Part shown: in pieces, positions 34,876 to 42,977 of the stretch
How the letters are laid out: every line of letters starts with the position of its first letter
Numbering within the stretch: the first letter of the stretch is position 1
NCBI RefSeq assembly: GCF_014648855.1
Contig: NZ_BMRX01000003.1
Location: forward strand, 310,001 to 374,000
Length of the DNA stretch: 64,000 bases
Reading direction: 5' to 3'
From: Streptomyces parvulus
Lineage (GTDB): Bacteria > Actinomycetota > Actinomycetes > Streptomycetales > Streptomycetaceae
The notes under the pieces: generated by a model
Told to the model about the DNA's origin: nothing
Databases searched by the model: none
Seen by the model: only the letters and a program-made list of their open reading frames with translations
Position numbers and translations under genes: made by a program

Positions 34876-36944
34876 ACGCCCGTCTTCCGCACGTCGATCC
34901 CTCGGTGACTGCCCAGCTCGTCGCGGCACTGACGCCCAGGCTGCGCAAGCGGCTGGACTCAGGGGTGGGCAAGGTGGCGGCACGGCCGGTGAGCCGGGAG
35001 GGCGACGTCGTACGCATCGCGCTCGACGACGACACGGATCTCGAACTGCACGCTCCCGGCGGGGTCGTGACCCGGGCCGAGGCGATCCGCTGCGGGTGCC
35101 TGCTCGCGCCCGACTGCCTGCACCGGGCCGCCGCGGCCTCGGCTGCCCCGGTCGCGGAGCCCGCGGCCCTGCCCACCACGCCGGCGCCGCCCACCACTCC
35201 GGCGCCGGCCACGGACCCGAGCACGGCCTCCCCACCGACCACACACGGAGCCGCCAGCCCGACCGGGACACCCACCCCCACCACCGGAGCCACGCCGACC
35301 GCACCGCACTCCCCGCCGCCCGACGAGCACGCCCACGCCTCCACCCCCGCCCAAGACACCGCCACTCCCGCCCAACGCACCGCCGCCACCGCCCTGCACG
35401 ACGCCGCTGCCGCCGTGCTGGAGGCCGGTACGGACGGAGCCGGTGCCGTGCTGCAGGCGGAGTTGCTGCGGGCGGCGCACACCGCACGGCTCGCCGGACT
35501 CCCCCGGGCCGCGGGCCGGGCCGTCGCCGTGGTCACGGCATTGCGCGCGGCCCGCGGCGGCGACCCCGCCTACCGGCTCGCCGATCTCACCGCCGCCCTG
35601 CGCGAGATCCTGGTGCTCGCCCACCGGATCCCCGACGCCACCGGGCCGGAACTCGCCGGACTGCGCGGCAGCGTGCGGCAGCCTTACACCCCGGACGGGT
35701 CCCTGCGGCTGTACGGACTCTTCGCCGAGCCCGTCCTCTCGGCGACCGGGTACGCGGGTGCCGTCACCTGGACCGCCGATCCGACGGGCCGCCTCCACAC
35801 GGTGTCCGACGTGGCTCCGGGCGGTCCCGAGCGGGCCACGGGCGCGGCGGACCGTGCCGTGCGCATCGGCGACACGTCCCTGACCCACCGTGAACTGTCG
35901 CGCGCGGGGCTCGCCGTGTCCGGCGCGACCGTCTCCCCGGCGGGCCGCCTGGGCGCGGGGGCGGGTGTGCGCGCCGTACGCGCGTCCGGGGTGGACTGGA
36001 GCGCCGAGCCGCTGGACCGCCTGTGGGCGGTACCGGTGACGGAGCAGATCTCCCGGGCGCTGAGGGACGACCAGGACGCGCGGGAGGACCAGGACCTGCT
36101 GTTCCTCGACGTCACGCTCGTCGGCACGGTGCGCGAGGCGGCGGGCGAATGCCTGCTCGCGGAGTGCGACGGCCTCACGGTGCGGCTGACCGCCGCGCAC
36201 GACCACCCGGCGCTGCCCCACCGTGAGAACCTGCGCCTCCTCGCGTCCGTGCCCGGAGTCCGGCTGCGCGTGATCGCCCGCCTCACGCCGGGCCCGCTCC
36301 CCCGCGCGGCGTTGCTCGCCGTGAGCCACCCCACCGACCCCGGCCGACATGTCGACCTGGGCCTCGACCGCCTCGGCCGAGCAGACCTCCCCACCGCCCC
36401 GACCGGGCGGCCCCACCCCCTGCCCCACCCCGCAGACCAAGCCCACCGCGCGCCCCATCCCGGGCCATCGCAGCGGCCCACGCCCCCTCCCCCCGTCGAC
36501 GACGCCCCGCTCCACCTTCTGCGCCGCCGGGTCACGCAGGCCGTGTCCGGAGGGCGGCGTGTACTGGCGTTCCCCGGAGGCCGGGACACCGAGGCGGCGC
36601 GGTTGCGCCGGTACGGCCTGGGCACCGCCGGTGATTTGCTGACCGAGCTGCACGCCACCGCGGCGGACCGCGCACGCGACCCCTTCGGCCGGCTGCTCCC
36701 CGCCGACACCGCCCGCTTCGTCCGCGCCTGGCTGGGCGCCGCCCTCTACACCGAGTTCCTCGACCGCGCCCTGTGCGCGGCGGCGTGGGGCGCGAGCCTC
36801 GGCACCACGGGGAGGTCCACCGCACCGGGCCACAGCACCACGGGGAGACCCACCGAGGAACCCGGCGCCACGGGGATGCCCGCCGTTCCCGACCCCGAGG
36901 CGGCCATCCGCCCCGCCGCACCACCCGCACGATCCGGCCACTGA
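34872..36944 (+). CDS. SWIM zinc-finger protein (YehQ-like)
   Basis: A 690-aa protein, last gene of the yeh-like cluster. The SWIM motif is Cys74, Cys76, Cys82 and His84 (RCGCLLAPDCLH), preceded by a small strand-rich part. Residues about 95-165 are a Thr/Pro/Ala linker, surely disordered. The rest is alpha/beta with no known motif, ending in a second low-complexity tail. Start codon overlaps the VWA stop (ATGA). By position and domain it corresponds to E. coli YehQ. A second, shorter SWIM protein is encoded with an SNF2 ATPase at 10703. Confidence 0.82.
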   Translation: MNARLPHVDPSVTAQLVAALTPRLRKRLDSGVGKVAARPVSREGDVVRIALDDDTDLELHAPGGVVTRAEAIRCGCLLAPDCLHRAAAASAAPVAEPAALPTTPAPPTTPAPATDPSTASPPTTHGAASPTGTPTPTTGATPTAPHSPPPDEHAHASTPAQDTATPAQRTAATALHDAAAAVLEAGTDGAGAVLQAELLRAAHTARLAGLPRAAGRAVAVVTALRAARGGDPAYRLADLTAALREILVLAHRIPDATGPELAGLRGSVRQPYTPDGSLRLYGLFAEPVLSATGYAGAVTWTADPTGRLHTVSDVAPGGPERATGAADRAVRIGDTSLTHRELSRAGLAVSGATVSPAGRLGAGAGVRAVRASGVDWSAEPLDRLWAVPVTEQISRALRDDQDAREDQDLLFLDVTLVGTVREAAGECLLAECDGLTVRLTAAHDHPALPHRENLRLLASVPGVRLRVIARLTPGPLPRAALLAVSHPTDPGRHVDLGLDRLGRADLPTAPTGRPHPLPHPADQAHRAPHPGPSQRPTPPPPVDDAPLHLLRRRVTQAVSGGRRVLAFPGGRDTEAARLRRYGLGTAGDLLTELHATAADRARDPFGRLLPADTARFVRAWLGAALYTEFLDRALCAAAWGASLGTTGRSTAPGHSTTGRPTEEPGATGMPAVPDPEAAIRPAAPPARSGH

Positions 36945-36997
36945 GCGGAGCGTGGCGCCGTACTATCGGATGATCTCGTGGGGGAAGGCGGGCGGAC

Positions 36998-38023
36998 ATG
37001 GGCAGACAGCGTCCCGGTACGCCGACGCTGGAGGAGGTGGCCGCCCTCGCCGGTGTGGGGCGGGGCACCGTCTCGAGGGTCATCAACAACGCGCCGGGCG
37101 TGCGGGACTCGACCCGCCGGGCCGTGCAGCGGGCCATCGCGGAGCTGGGCTACGTGCCGAACCTGGCGGCGCGTTCGCTGGCGGGGCACCGGGCGGACGC
37201 GGTCGCGCTGGTGATGACGGAGACGGACTGGCGGATGTTCGGGGAGCCGTTCTTCACGGAGATCGTGCACGCCGTGGGCGACGCCCTGACCGACACGCCG
37301 GTGCAGTTGCTGCTCACGCTGGTCCGCACGGACACCGAGCGCCGGCGCTTCGTGGAGTACGCGCGGGGCGGGCGGGTCGACGGGGTGCTGCTGATGTCGG
37401 TGCACGCCGCGGACCCCCTGCCGGACATGCTGGCGAAGGCGGGGCTGCCCACGGTGATGCTGGGGCGACGCTCCGGCGACGAGAGCGTCACCTACGTCGA
37501 CGCCGACAACGCCGGGGGCGCACGGGGGGCGGTCACGTATCTGCTGGAGAGCGGCCGGCGGGCGATCGGGGCGATCAGCGGGCCGCTGGACATGTACGTC
37601 GCCGAGTGCCGGCTGCGCGGGTACCGGGAGGCACTCGAGCTGAGCGGCGTGGCGGCCGATCCCTCGCTGGTCGTGGAGGGCGACGACTTCACCGAGGAGA
37701 CCGGGCGCCGGGCGATGACGAGCCTGATCGGCCGCCATCCCGAGCTGGACGCGGTGTTCGCCGCCTCGGACACTCTGGCCGCCGGTGCGCTCGAGGCGCT
37801 CGGCGCCGCCGGCCGGCGCGTGCCCCGGGACGTGGCCGTCATCGGCTTCGACGACCTCCACCCGGCCCGGCCCACGGACCCGCCGCTGACGACGGTCCGG
37901 CAGCCGCTGGGGGAGATCGGCCGCGCGATGGTGCGGCTGCTGCTGGAGGAGATGGAGGAGTCGCCCGTCGCCTGGCGGCACGTCATCCTCCGCACGGAAC
38001 TGGTGCGTCGGGACACCGCCTGA
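36998..38023 (+). CDS. LacI-family regulator, probable local control of cellulase genes
   Basis: A 341-aa LacI protein: helix-turn-helix at about 10-30 (TLEEVAALAGVGRGTVSRVI), hinge helix with YVPNLAARSLAG, then a periplasmic-binding-protein-like sensor with FAASDTLAAGALEAL and AVIGFDDL. It lies directly upstream of celB on the same strand; the intergenic region has TGGGAGCGCTCCCA sites of the kind bound by CebR/CelR, both LacI proteins answering to cello-oligosaccharides. Whether this protein, or a CebR encoded elsewhere, binds them cannot be told. A TACTAT at 36961-36966 may be its -10. Confidence 0.9.
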   Translation: MGRQRPGTPTLEEVAALAGVGRGTVSRVINNAPGVRDSTRRAVQRAIAELGYVPNLAARSLAGHRADAVALVMTETDWRMFGEPFFTEIVHAVGDALTDTPVQLLLTLVRTDTERRRFVEYARGGRVDGVLLMSVHAADPLPDMLAKAGLPTVMLGRRSGDESVTYVDADNAGGARGAVTYLLESGRRAIGAISGPLDMYVAECRLRGYREALELSGVAADPSLVVEGDDFTEETGRRAMTSLIGRHPELDAVFAASDTLAAGALEALGAAGRRVPRDVAVIGFDDLHPARPTDPPLTTVRQPLGEIGRAMVRLLLEEMEESPVAWRHVILRTELVRRDTA

Positions 38024-38065
38024 CCCAGACCGGCCGCCAAGCCCCTCCCGTCGAATGCGCCCGCC

Positions 38066-38085
38066 CGCCGGGAGCGCTCCCGGCG
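38066..38085. promoter_or_regulatory. 20-bp perfect palindrome, operator-like or lacI terminator
   Basis: A 20-bp palindrome with centre CGGGAGCGCTCCCG matches 12 of 14 positions of the cello-oligosaccharide operator found twice downstream. It lies 43 bases after the LacI stop and 60 bases upstream of the celB -35. It has no loop of its own, which speaks for protein binding, but a hairpin with a tight loop is possible. Confidence 0.5.
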
Positions 38086-38144
38086 TAGGCCCCGCTCCCA
38101 CCTGGAGCTTCCGCACCCGTTCGACGCCACTCGTGCGCACACTC

Positions 38145-38173
38145 TTGTCAGGAACATGAACCCCTCCTACAGT
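38145..38173 (+). promoter_or_regulatory. predicted celB promoter
   Basis: TTGTCA at 38145-38150 and TACAGT at 38168-38173 with a 17-base spacer, one of the best sigma-70-type matches in the window. Transcription would start near 38180, upstream of both operators, leaving a leader of about 94 bases. Confidence 0.6.
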
Positions 38174-38191
38174 CCCCAGTCAACCGGTAGT

Positions 38192-38205
38192 TGGGAGCGC
38201 TCCCA
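38192..38205. promoter_or_regulatory. CebR/CelR-type operator 1 (perfect)
   Basis: TGGGAGCGCTCCCA, an exact copy of the 14-bp palindrome known as the CebR box in Streptomyces and the CelR site in Thermobifida. About +13 to +26 from the predicted start. Confidence 0.85.
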
Positions 38206-38217
38206 TCAGTGGGGAGT

Positions 38218-38231
38218 TGGGAGCGCTCCCG
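38218..38231. promoter_or_regulatory. CebR/CelR-type operator 2 (one mismatch)
   Basis: TGGGAGCGCTCCCG, 13 of 14 matches, centre 26 bases from operator 1 (about two and a half helical turns). The pair lies within the transcribed leader, suggesting a block to elongation or promoter clearance. Confidence 0.75.
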
Positions 38232-38273
38232 CTCCGGCCCCCTTCCCCCACCGCCCTCCTGGAGAGGCCCCCC

Positions 38274-39437
38274 ATGCGAACGCCACGACCCCGGAACCGC
38301 TCCTTACGCGGCCTCTTATCCGTACTGGTGGCGACCCTCGCCGCCGTCGCGGCCGTCGCCGCCCTCGCCTCGCCCGTCGCCGCGGCCGCGCCGGCCGAGG
38401 CCGACACCACCCTCTGCGAACCCTTCGGAACGACGACGATCCAGGGCCGGTACGTCGTCCAGAACAACCGCTGGGGTTCCAGCGCCACCCAGTGCGTCAC
38501 AGCCACCGACAGCGGCTTCCGGGTCACGCAGGCCGACGGCTCGGTGCCGACCAACGGGGCACCCAAGTCGTATCCGTCGGTGTTCAACGGCTGTCACTAC
38601 ACGACCTGTTCGCCGGGCACCAGTCTGCCGGCGCGGCTCGACACGATCGCCGAAGCGCCCTCCAGCATCTCCTACGGCTTCGTGGGGAACGCCGTCTACA
38701 ACGCCTCGTACGACATCTGGCTGGACCCGGCCCCCCGGACCGACGGCGTCAACCGGACCGAGATCATGATCTGGTTCAACCGGGTCGGCCCGATCCAGCC
38801 CATCGGCTCCCCCGTCGGCACCGCCGCGGTCGGCGGCCGGACCTGGGATGTCTGGAGCGGCGGCAACGGCACCAACGACGTGCTGTCGTTCGTGGCCCCG
38901 TCGGCGGTCAGCAGCTGGAGCTTCGACGTCATGGACTTCGTCCGGGCCACCGTCGCGCGCGGACTCGCCGGGAACGACTGGTACCTGACGAGCGTCCAGG
39001 CGGGCTTCGAGCCCTGGCAGAACGGCGCGGGCCTGGCCGTCAACTCCTTCTCCTCCACCGTGCGGACCGGCAGCGGCCCCGGGACCCCGGACCCCGGTCC
39101 CGGTACGCCCGGCGGGACCGAGACCTGCGAGGTGTCGTACGGCACGAACGTCTGGCAGAACGGGTTCACCGCGGACGTCACCGTGACCAACACCGGTACG
39201 GCCCCCCTCGACGGCTGGCGGCTGGCCTTCACGCTGCCCTCGGGGCAGCGGATCACCAACGCCTGGAACGCCTCCGTCACCCCCTCCGCCGGCAGCGTCA
39301 CCGCCTCCGGTCTGGCGCACAACGCCCGGATCGCTCCCGGCGGCAGTCTGTCGTTCGGCTTCCAGGGCTCGCACGACGGGGCGTTCGCCGAACCGGACGG
39401 CTTCCGGCTCAACGACACCGCCTGCACCACGGCGTGA
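38274..39437 (+). CDS. celB: secreted GH12 endoglucanase with CBM2
   Basis: A 387-aa exported beta-1,4-endoglucanase. Signal peptide of about 40 residues with a long basic start (RTPRPRNRSLRG) and AxA cleavage region. The GH12 catalytic domain spans roughly 45-265 with nucleophile Glu163 (TEIMIWFNR) and acid/base Glu246 (GFEPWQ), 83 residues apart as in S. lividans CelB. A Gly/Pro linker (GTPDPGPGTPGG) leads to a family 2 cellulose-binding module at about 284-387, with surface Trp residues and one Cys near each end. GGAGAGG precedes ATG 38274. Together with the LPMO gene 94 bases downstream it forms a cellulose-degrading pair. Confidence 0.95.
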   Translation: MRTPRPRNRSLRGLLSVLVATLAAVAAVAALASPVAAAAPAEADTTLCEPFGTTTIQGRYVVQNNRWGSSATQCVTATDSGFRVTQADGSVPTNGAPKSYPSVFNGCHYTTCSPGTSLPARLDTIAEAPSSISYGFVGNAVYNASYDIWLDPAPRTDGVNRTEIMIWFNRVGPIQPIGSPVGTAAVGGRTWDVWSGGNGTNDVLSFVAPSAVSSWSFDVMDFVRATVARGLAGNDWYLTSVQAGFEPWQNGAGLAVNSFSSTVRTGSGPGTPDPGPGTPGGTETCEVSYGTNVWQNGFTADVTVTNTGTAPLDGWRLAFTLPSGQRITNAWNASVTPSAGSVTASGLAHNARIAPGGSLSFGFQGSHDGAFAEPDGFRLNDTACTTA

Positions 39438-39531
39438 GCGCTCCCCCTCCCGTCCGGTCGCAGCCCCGCCCCGGGCGGGAGGGGGGTTCCAACTCCTCCC
39501 CCCTCTTCCCACCGCGGAACCAGGAGACCTC

Positions 39532-40626
39532 ATGGCTCGACGCAGCAGACTCCTCTCCCTCGCGGCCGTGCTGGCCACCCTGCTCGGCGCACTCGGCGTG
39601 ACCCTCCTGATCGGACAGGGGCGGGCCGAGGCGCACGGCGTGGCGATGATGCCCGGCTCGCGCACCTACCTCTGCCAGCTGGACGCCAAGACCGGCACCG
39701 GCGCCCTCGACCCGACGAACCCGGCCTGCCGGGCGGCCCTCGCCGAGAGCGGCGGGACGGCGCTGTACAACTGGTTCGCCGTGCTCGACTCCAACGCGGG
39801 CGGACGCGGCGCCGGATACGTGCCCGACGGCACCCTGTGCAGCGCCGGCGACCGTTCCCCGTACGACTTCTCCGCCTACAACGCCGCCCGCGCGGACTGG
39901 CCCCGCACGCATCTGACGTCCGGCAGGACGATCAAGGTGCAGTACAGCAACTGGGCCGCGCACCCCGGTGACTTCCGCGTCTACCTGACCAGGCCGGGCT
40001 GGTCTCCCACCTCCGAACTGGGCTGGGACGACCTGGAGCTGATCGACACCGTGACCAACCCGTCGCAGCAGGGCTCGCCCGGCACCGACGGCGGCCACTA
40101 CTACTGGGACCTCGCGCTGCCCTCGGGCCGCTCGGGCGACGCGGTGATGTTCATGCAGTGGGTGCGTTCGGACAGCCAGGAGAACTTCTTCTCCTGCTCG
40201 GACGTCGTCTTCGACGGCGGCAACGGCGAGGTCACCGGCATCCGCGGTGCGGGCGGCACGCCCAGCCCGGACCCGACGCCCACGCAGCCCCCGACGACTC
40301 CTCCGCCGACCCACTCCGGTTCCTGCATGGCGGTCTACTCCGTCCAGAACTCCTGGAGCGGCGGCTTCCAGGGCTCCGTCGAGGTCATGAACCACGGTAC
40401 CGAGCCCCTCGACGGCTGGGCGGTCCAGTGGCGGCCCGGCGCCGGGACCACGCTGGGCGGGGTCTGGAACGGTTCCGCCTCCAGCGGCGGCGACGGCACG
40501 GTGACCGTCCGGAACGTGGAGCACAACCGGGTCGTCCCACCCGACGGCAGCGTGACCTTCGGCTTCACCGCCACGTCGACCGGCAACAATTTCCCGGCCG
40601 GCACCATCGGCTGCGTCGCGCCCTGA
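39532..40626 (+). CDS. celS2: secreted AA10 lytic polysaccharide monooxygenase with CBM2
   Basis: A 364-aa copper enzyme that oxidatively cleaves crystalline cellulose. After a 34-residue signal ending AEA, the mature N-terminal His35 and His144 (NWAAHPGDF) form the histidine brace for copper. The catalytic domain spans 35-230 and is followed by a Pro/Thr linker and a CBM2 (about 262-364). Sequence and residue numbering agree closely with S. coelicolor CelS2/ScLPMO10C (SCO1188) as remembered, but are not identical to it. It creates chain ends for CelB and other cellulases. AGGAG lies 5 bases before ATG 39532. A strong terminator follows. Confidence 0.95.
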   Translation: MARRSRLLSLAAVLATLLGALGVTLLIGQGRAEAHGVAMMPGSRTYLCQLDAKTGTGALDPTNPACRAALAESGGTALYNWFAVLDSNAGGRGAGYVPDGTLCSAGDRSPYDFSAYNAARADWPRTHLTSGRTIKVQYSNWAAHPGDFRVYLTRPGWSPTSELGWDDLELIDTVTNPSQQGSPGTDGGHYYWDLALPSGRSGDAVMFMQWVRSDSQENFFSCSDVVFDGGNGEVTGIRGAGGTPSPDPTPTQPPTTPPPTHSGSCMAVYSVQNSWSGGFQGSVEVMNHGTEPLDGWAVQWRPGAGTTLGGVWNGSASSGGDGTVTVRNVEHNRVVPPDGSVTFGFTATSTGNNFPAGTIGCVAP

Positions 40627-40640
40627 CCTCCCCGTAAGCG

Positions 40641-40672
40641 GTCGGCGGGGCTCCGCGCCGGGCCCCGCCGAC
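40641..40672 (+). terminator. strong stem-loop terminator after celS2
   Basis: GTCGGCGGGGC at 40641-40651 and GCCCCGCCGAC at 40662-40672 form an 11-bp perfect stem with a 10-base loop, 14 bases after the stop codon. Confidence 0.8.
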
Positions 40673-40738
40673 CTCACGTACCGGTTACAAATCGCTCAAC
40701 CTCTGGTTGCGGCGGGGTGATCGGGCGACGATGGGGGC

Positions 40739-41128
40739 ATGACTCCGGCCCAGCACGCCTTCGAGCGGCTGCAAGCCTGGCCCGACCTCACCGCGAGTCC
40801 GGCCAGCTGCGGAACCGGACGGGCCCTGCGCTCCGTCCGCGACGAGATCGTCCACTTCCATTCGGACCGGGACGTGGACCTCCACCTCACCCACCGGGCC
40901 ATCCAGCGCTTCCAGTACGACCTGAGCGGGTCCAGCGCCATCCGGCTGGTCGCCGGCTCCCGGTGGGTGACCGTGCACCTCGACTGCGACGCCGACGCGG
41001 ACCTGCTGCTGAGCCTCGTGAGCATCGCGCTCAAGGCCCACCAGTCGCGCCCCGCCGCCGACCCGCCGTCGGGCTGCAACTTCCACCGGGTCACGGTGCT
41101 GCCCCGCACCCTGGCCGGCGAGGCCTGA
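40739..41128 (+). CDS. luciferase-domain family protein (DUF5519-like)
   Basis: A 129-aa protein of the small luciferase-like domain family (not the flavin luciferases): VHFHSDRDVDLHLTHRAIQRF and SRWVTVHLDCDADADLLLSLVSIA match the H-h-H-x-x-x-x-h-D-h and G-W-h-T-h-x-h patterns, with a C-terminal Ala-rich helix. Members are found fused or next to oxidoreductases, but their activity is unknown. GATGGGGGC lies just before the ATG at 40739. No operon link to celS2 because of the terminator. Confidence 0.72.
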   Translation: MTPAQHAFERLQAWPDLTASPASCGTGRALRSVRDEIVHFHSDRDVDLHLTHRAIQRFQYDLSGSSAIRLVAGSRWVTVHLDCDADADLLLSLVSIALKAHQSRPAADPPSGCNFHRVTVLPRTLAGEA

Positions 41129-41218
41129 CGGACGCCGACGCAGATGCTCGCGCGACCGCGCGGGTCAGGCTGCCGCGCGCAACCCCTTCGCAACCTTCCG
41201 CGTGCTGGAATGCGCACC

Positions 41219-41587
41219 ATGGGCGACACATACGAGGAGACCCCCCGCGTCGAGCTGACCCCCGCAGCCGCCGATCTGCTGCGGGTGCTGCGCGAGGAGC
41301 ACGGCCCGCTGATGTTCCACCAGTCCGGCGGCTGCTGCGACGGCAGCGCCCCCATGTGCTACCCGGCCGGCGAGTTCCGCACGGGCGGCGCGGACATCCT
41401 GCTCGGCGAACTGGCCGTCGACGGCGTCGCGGAGCCGGTGGAGTTCTGGATGTCGCGCAGCCAGTACGAGGTATGGAGCCACACCCGGCTGACCGTGGAC
41501 GTCGTCCCGGGCCGGGGCAGCGGCTTCTCGCTGGAGGCGCCCGAGGGGGTGCGCTTCCTCATCCGCTCACAGGTCGTGGGCGCGTAG
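41219..41587 (+). CDS. DUF779 protein
   Basis: A 122-aa DUF779 protein: FHQSGGCCDGSAPMCYP carries the two adjacent Cys and the later Cys that define the family, followed by WMSRSQYEVWSHTRLTVDVVPGRGSGFSLE. The three cysteines suggest metal or sulfur chemistry. DUF779 genes usually sit beside an acetaldehyde-type aldehyde dehydrogenase; here none is adjacent (the nearest is 21 kb away at 18492). ATG 41219 is favoured; another ATG lies nine bases upstream. Confidence 0.88.
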   Translation: MGDTYEETPRVELTPAAADLLRVLREEHGPLMFHQSGGCCDGSAPMCYPAGEFRTGGADILLGELAVDGVAEPVEFWMSRSQYEVWSHTRLTVDVVPGRGSGFSLEAPEGVRFLIRSQVVGA

Positions 41588-41619
41588 AGCTTCCGCCCGG
41601 CCGGTCGTGTGGGTGGTGG

Positions 41620-41814
41620 TCACGGTCTGAGGCTGCTCACGATGTCCGCCGTGGCGGTCAGGCCGCTGTTGATGGTCGGGGCGATGCTCGTGCCGGCCAG
41701 GTAGAAGCCGAGCAGCAGGCAGACCAGCGCGTGCGAGATCTTGAGCCCGCCGTTGCGCAGGAAGAGCACCGCGAGGACGAACAGCAACAGCACCACAGAG
41801 ATGGAAACGGCCAT
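41620..41814 (-). CDS. small two-helix membrane protein
   Basis: A 64-aa protein with a textbook ribosome site (GGAGGAGG, 7 bases before ATG 41814). Residues 3-20 and 28-47 are membrane helices separated by NGGLK; the rest (TSIAPTINSGLTATADIV) is polar. Similar short proteins are widespread in Streptomyces and unnamed. Convergent with the DUF779 gene, 32 bases apart. Confidence 0.8.
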   Translation of the reverse strand: MAVSISVVLLLFVLAVLFLRNGGLKISHALVCLLLGFYLAGTSIAPTINSGLTATADIVSSLRP

Positions 41815-41930
41815 CGTCAACCTCCTCCGCCACGTCCACTTCGCGGCGTTCGGCCGCAAGTGTGGCGTAGCGGAGGGTTCGTCCGTGCGGCTGACCTGTC
41901 CGCCGAACGAGTGATGTTCCCGCGGGTGCC

Positions 41931-42794
41931 CTACGCGTCCCGGTGGGCGTCCAGGAACGCCTCCAGGCCCGCGAGGTCGTCGGTGTTGAGGTGGTCGACG
42001 CCGGCGGCCACCAGTTCGGTCCACACCGCGTCCCGTGCGGGGCCCGCGATGTCGGGCGTGGCCCAGAACCGCACCCGCTGTCCGCGTGCGTGCGCCGTGC
42101 CGACGATGCTCCGCAGCCTGCGCCGCTCGGCGTCCGGGAAGGCGCCCACGCCCTGCCAGGTGAAGTTGAGCGTCCAGTTGTCGCTGATCAGCGGGACGAA
42201 GGAGGCGGGTGCGGAGGTGCCGAGGTCGGCGAGGCGGCCGTCGTAGAAGGCGCGGCGGGTGCGCTGGGCCTCCATGGGGGCGCGGGCCGCCCGGTCGCCG
42301 GAGACCACGGCGGTGACCGCGCCGGGCAGGACCCGCCCGTGGGCGTAGCTGGTGAACAGGTGTCCGTAGCGGCGCAGTTGGCGGTCGAGTTCGAGGTACG
42401 TCGCCGCACCCTCGGTCTTGATGTCGACGAGGAGTTGCAGTGCGCGGCGGTCCCGGCGGTAGACCCTGCCGTGGTGGGCGCGGACCCGGGCGGCGAGGGG
42501 GGCGAGGTAGAGGGATTCCAGGGTGCGGGACGGGTCGAGGTCCTCGGGGTCGTGGGCGACGAGGAGTTGGCCCTCGACCAGGTAGATGTCGGCCTCGACG
42601 CTGCCGAAGCGGTGGTCGAGGGCGTCGAGGAGCGGGCGGGGGTGCTCGTAGTCGTTGTGGGCGTGCGCGCGCCACAACGGGCGCGGTCCGCGCCCGCCTT
42701 CGCTCGCCAGCGCGGTGCCTGCGGGCAGGGCGACCGCGCCCGCGAGGGCGGCGCCGAGGGTGGTGAGGGCTCTGCGTCGGGTGGTGAGGGCCAT
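41931..42794 (-). CDS. Tat-exported PI-PLC / glycerophosphodiester phosphodiesterase-like protein
   Basis: A 287-aa protein with a twin-arginine signal (TTRRRALTTLGAALAGAVAL, AxA near residue 30). The mature TIM-barrel-like domain begins with HAHNDYEHPRPLLDAL and EADIYLVEGQLLVAHDPEDL, the H-x-H-N-D and H-D motifs of the glycerophosphodiester/PI-phospholipase group, and ends with HLNTDDLAGLEAFL. Catalytic His pair and metal ligands are in place. The likely job is release of phosphate from lipid-derived diesters outside the cell. ATG 42794. Confidence 0.85.
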   Translation of the reverse strand: MALTTRRRALTTLGAALAGAVALPAGTALASEGGRGPRPLWRAHAHNDYEHPRPLLDALDHRFGSVEADIYLVEGQLLVAHDPEDLDPSRTLESLYLAPLAARVRAHHGRVYRRDRRALQLLVDIKTEGAATYLELDRQLRRYGHLFTSYAHGRVLPGAVTAVVSGDRAARAPMEAQRTRRAFYDGRLADLGTSAPASFVPLISDNWTLNFTWQGVGAFPDAERRRLRSIVGTAHARGQRVRFWATPDIAGPARDAVWTELVAAGVDHLNTDDLAGLEAFLDAHRDA

Positions 42795-42930
42795 GCTCTG
42801 CCTCCCTGGAGGTGCCGTACGGGACGCCAGTGAGTATGCGGTCCCGGTACCGCCGGAGTGCAGAGCCGTGCGGGGAGTTGGCCGGACCGCCCTCCCTCGT
42901 TCACCTCCACGGGGCCCCGAAACGGAAGGG

Positions 42931-42954
42931 GCCCGCCCCCCTGGGGGGACGGGC
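42931..42954 (-). terminator. terminator of the quinone oxidoreductase/acyl-CoA dehydrogenase operon
   Basis: GCCCGCCCCCC and GGGGGGACGGGC pair with one bulged base, giving an 11-bp G/C stem 24 bases past the operon's last stop codon. Confidence 0.65.
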
Positions 42955-42977
42955 ACCGTGCCGAAAGTCGGAGGCCG

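Noticed and set aside
39438..39531. Terminator between celB and celS2
   Set aside because: The G-run/C-run pairing at about 39477-39505 is imperfect, and the short gap suggests co-transcription; at most a weak attenuator.
38156..39601. Long plus frame starting just after the celB -35
   Set aside because: Shadow frame across celB with Arg/Pro-rich translation.
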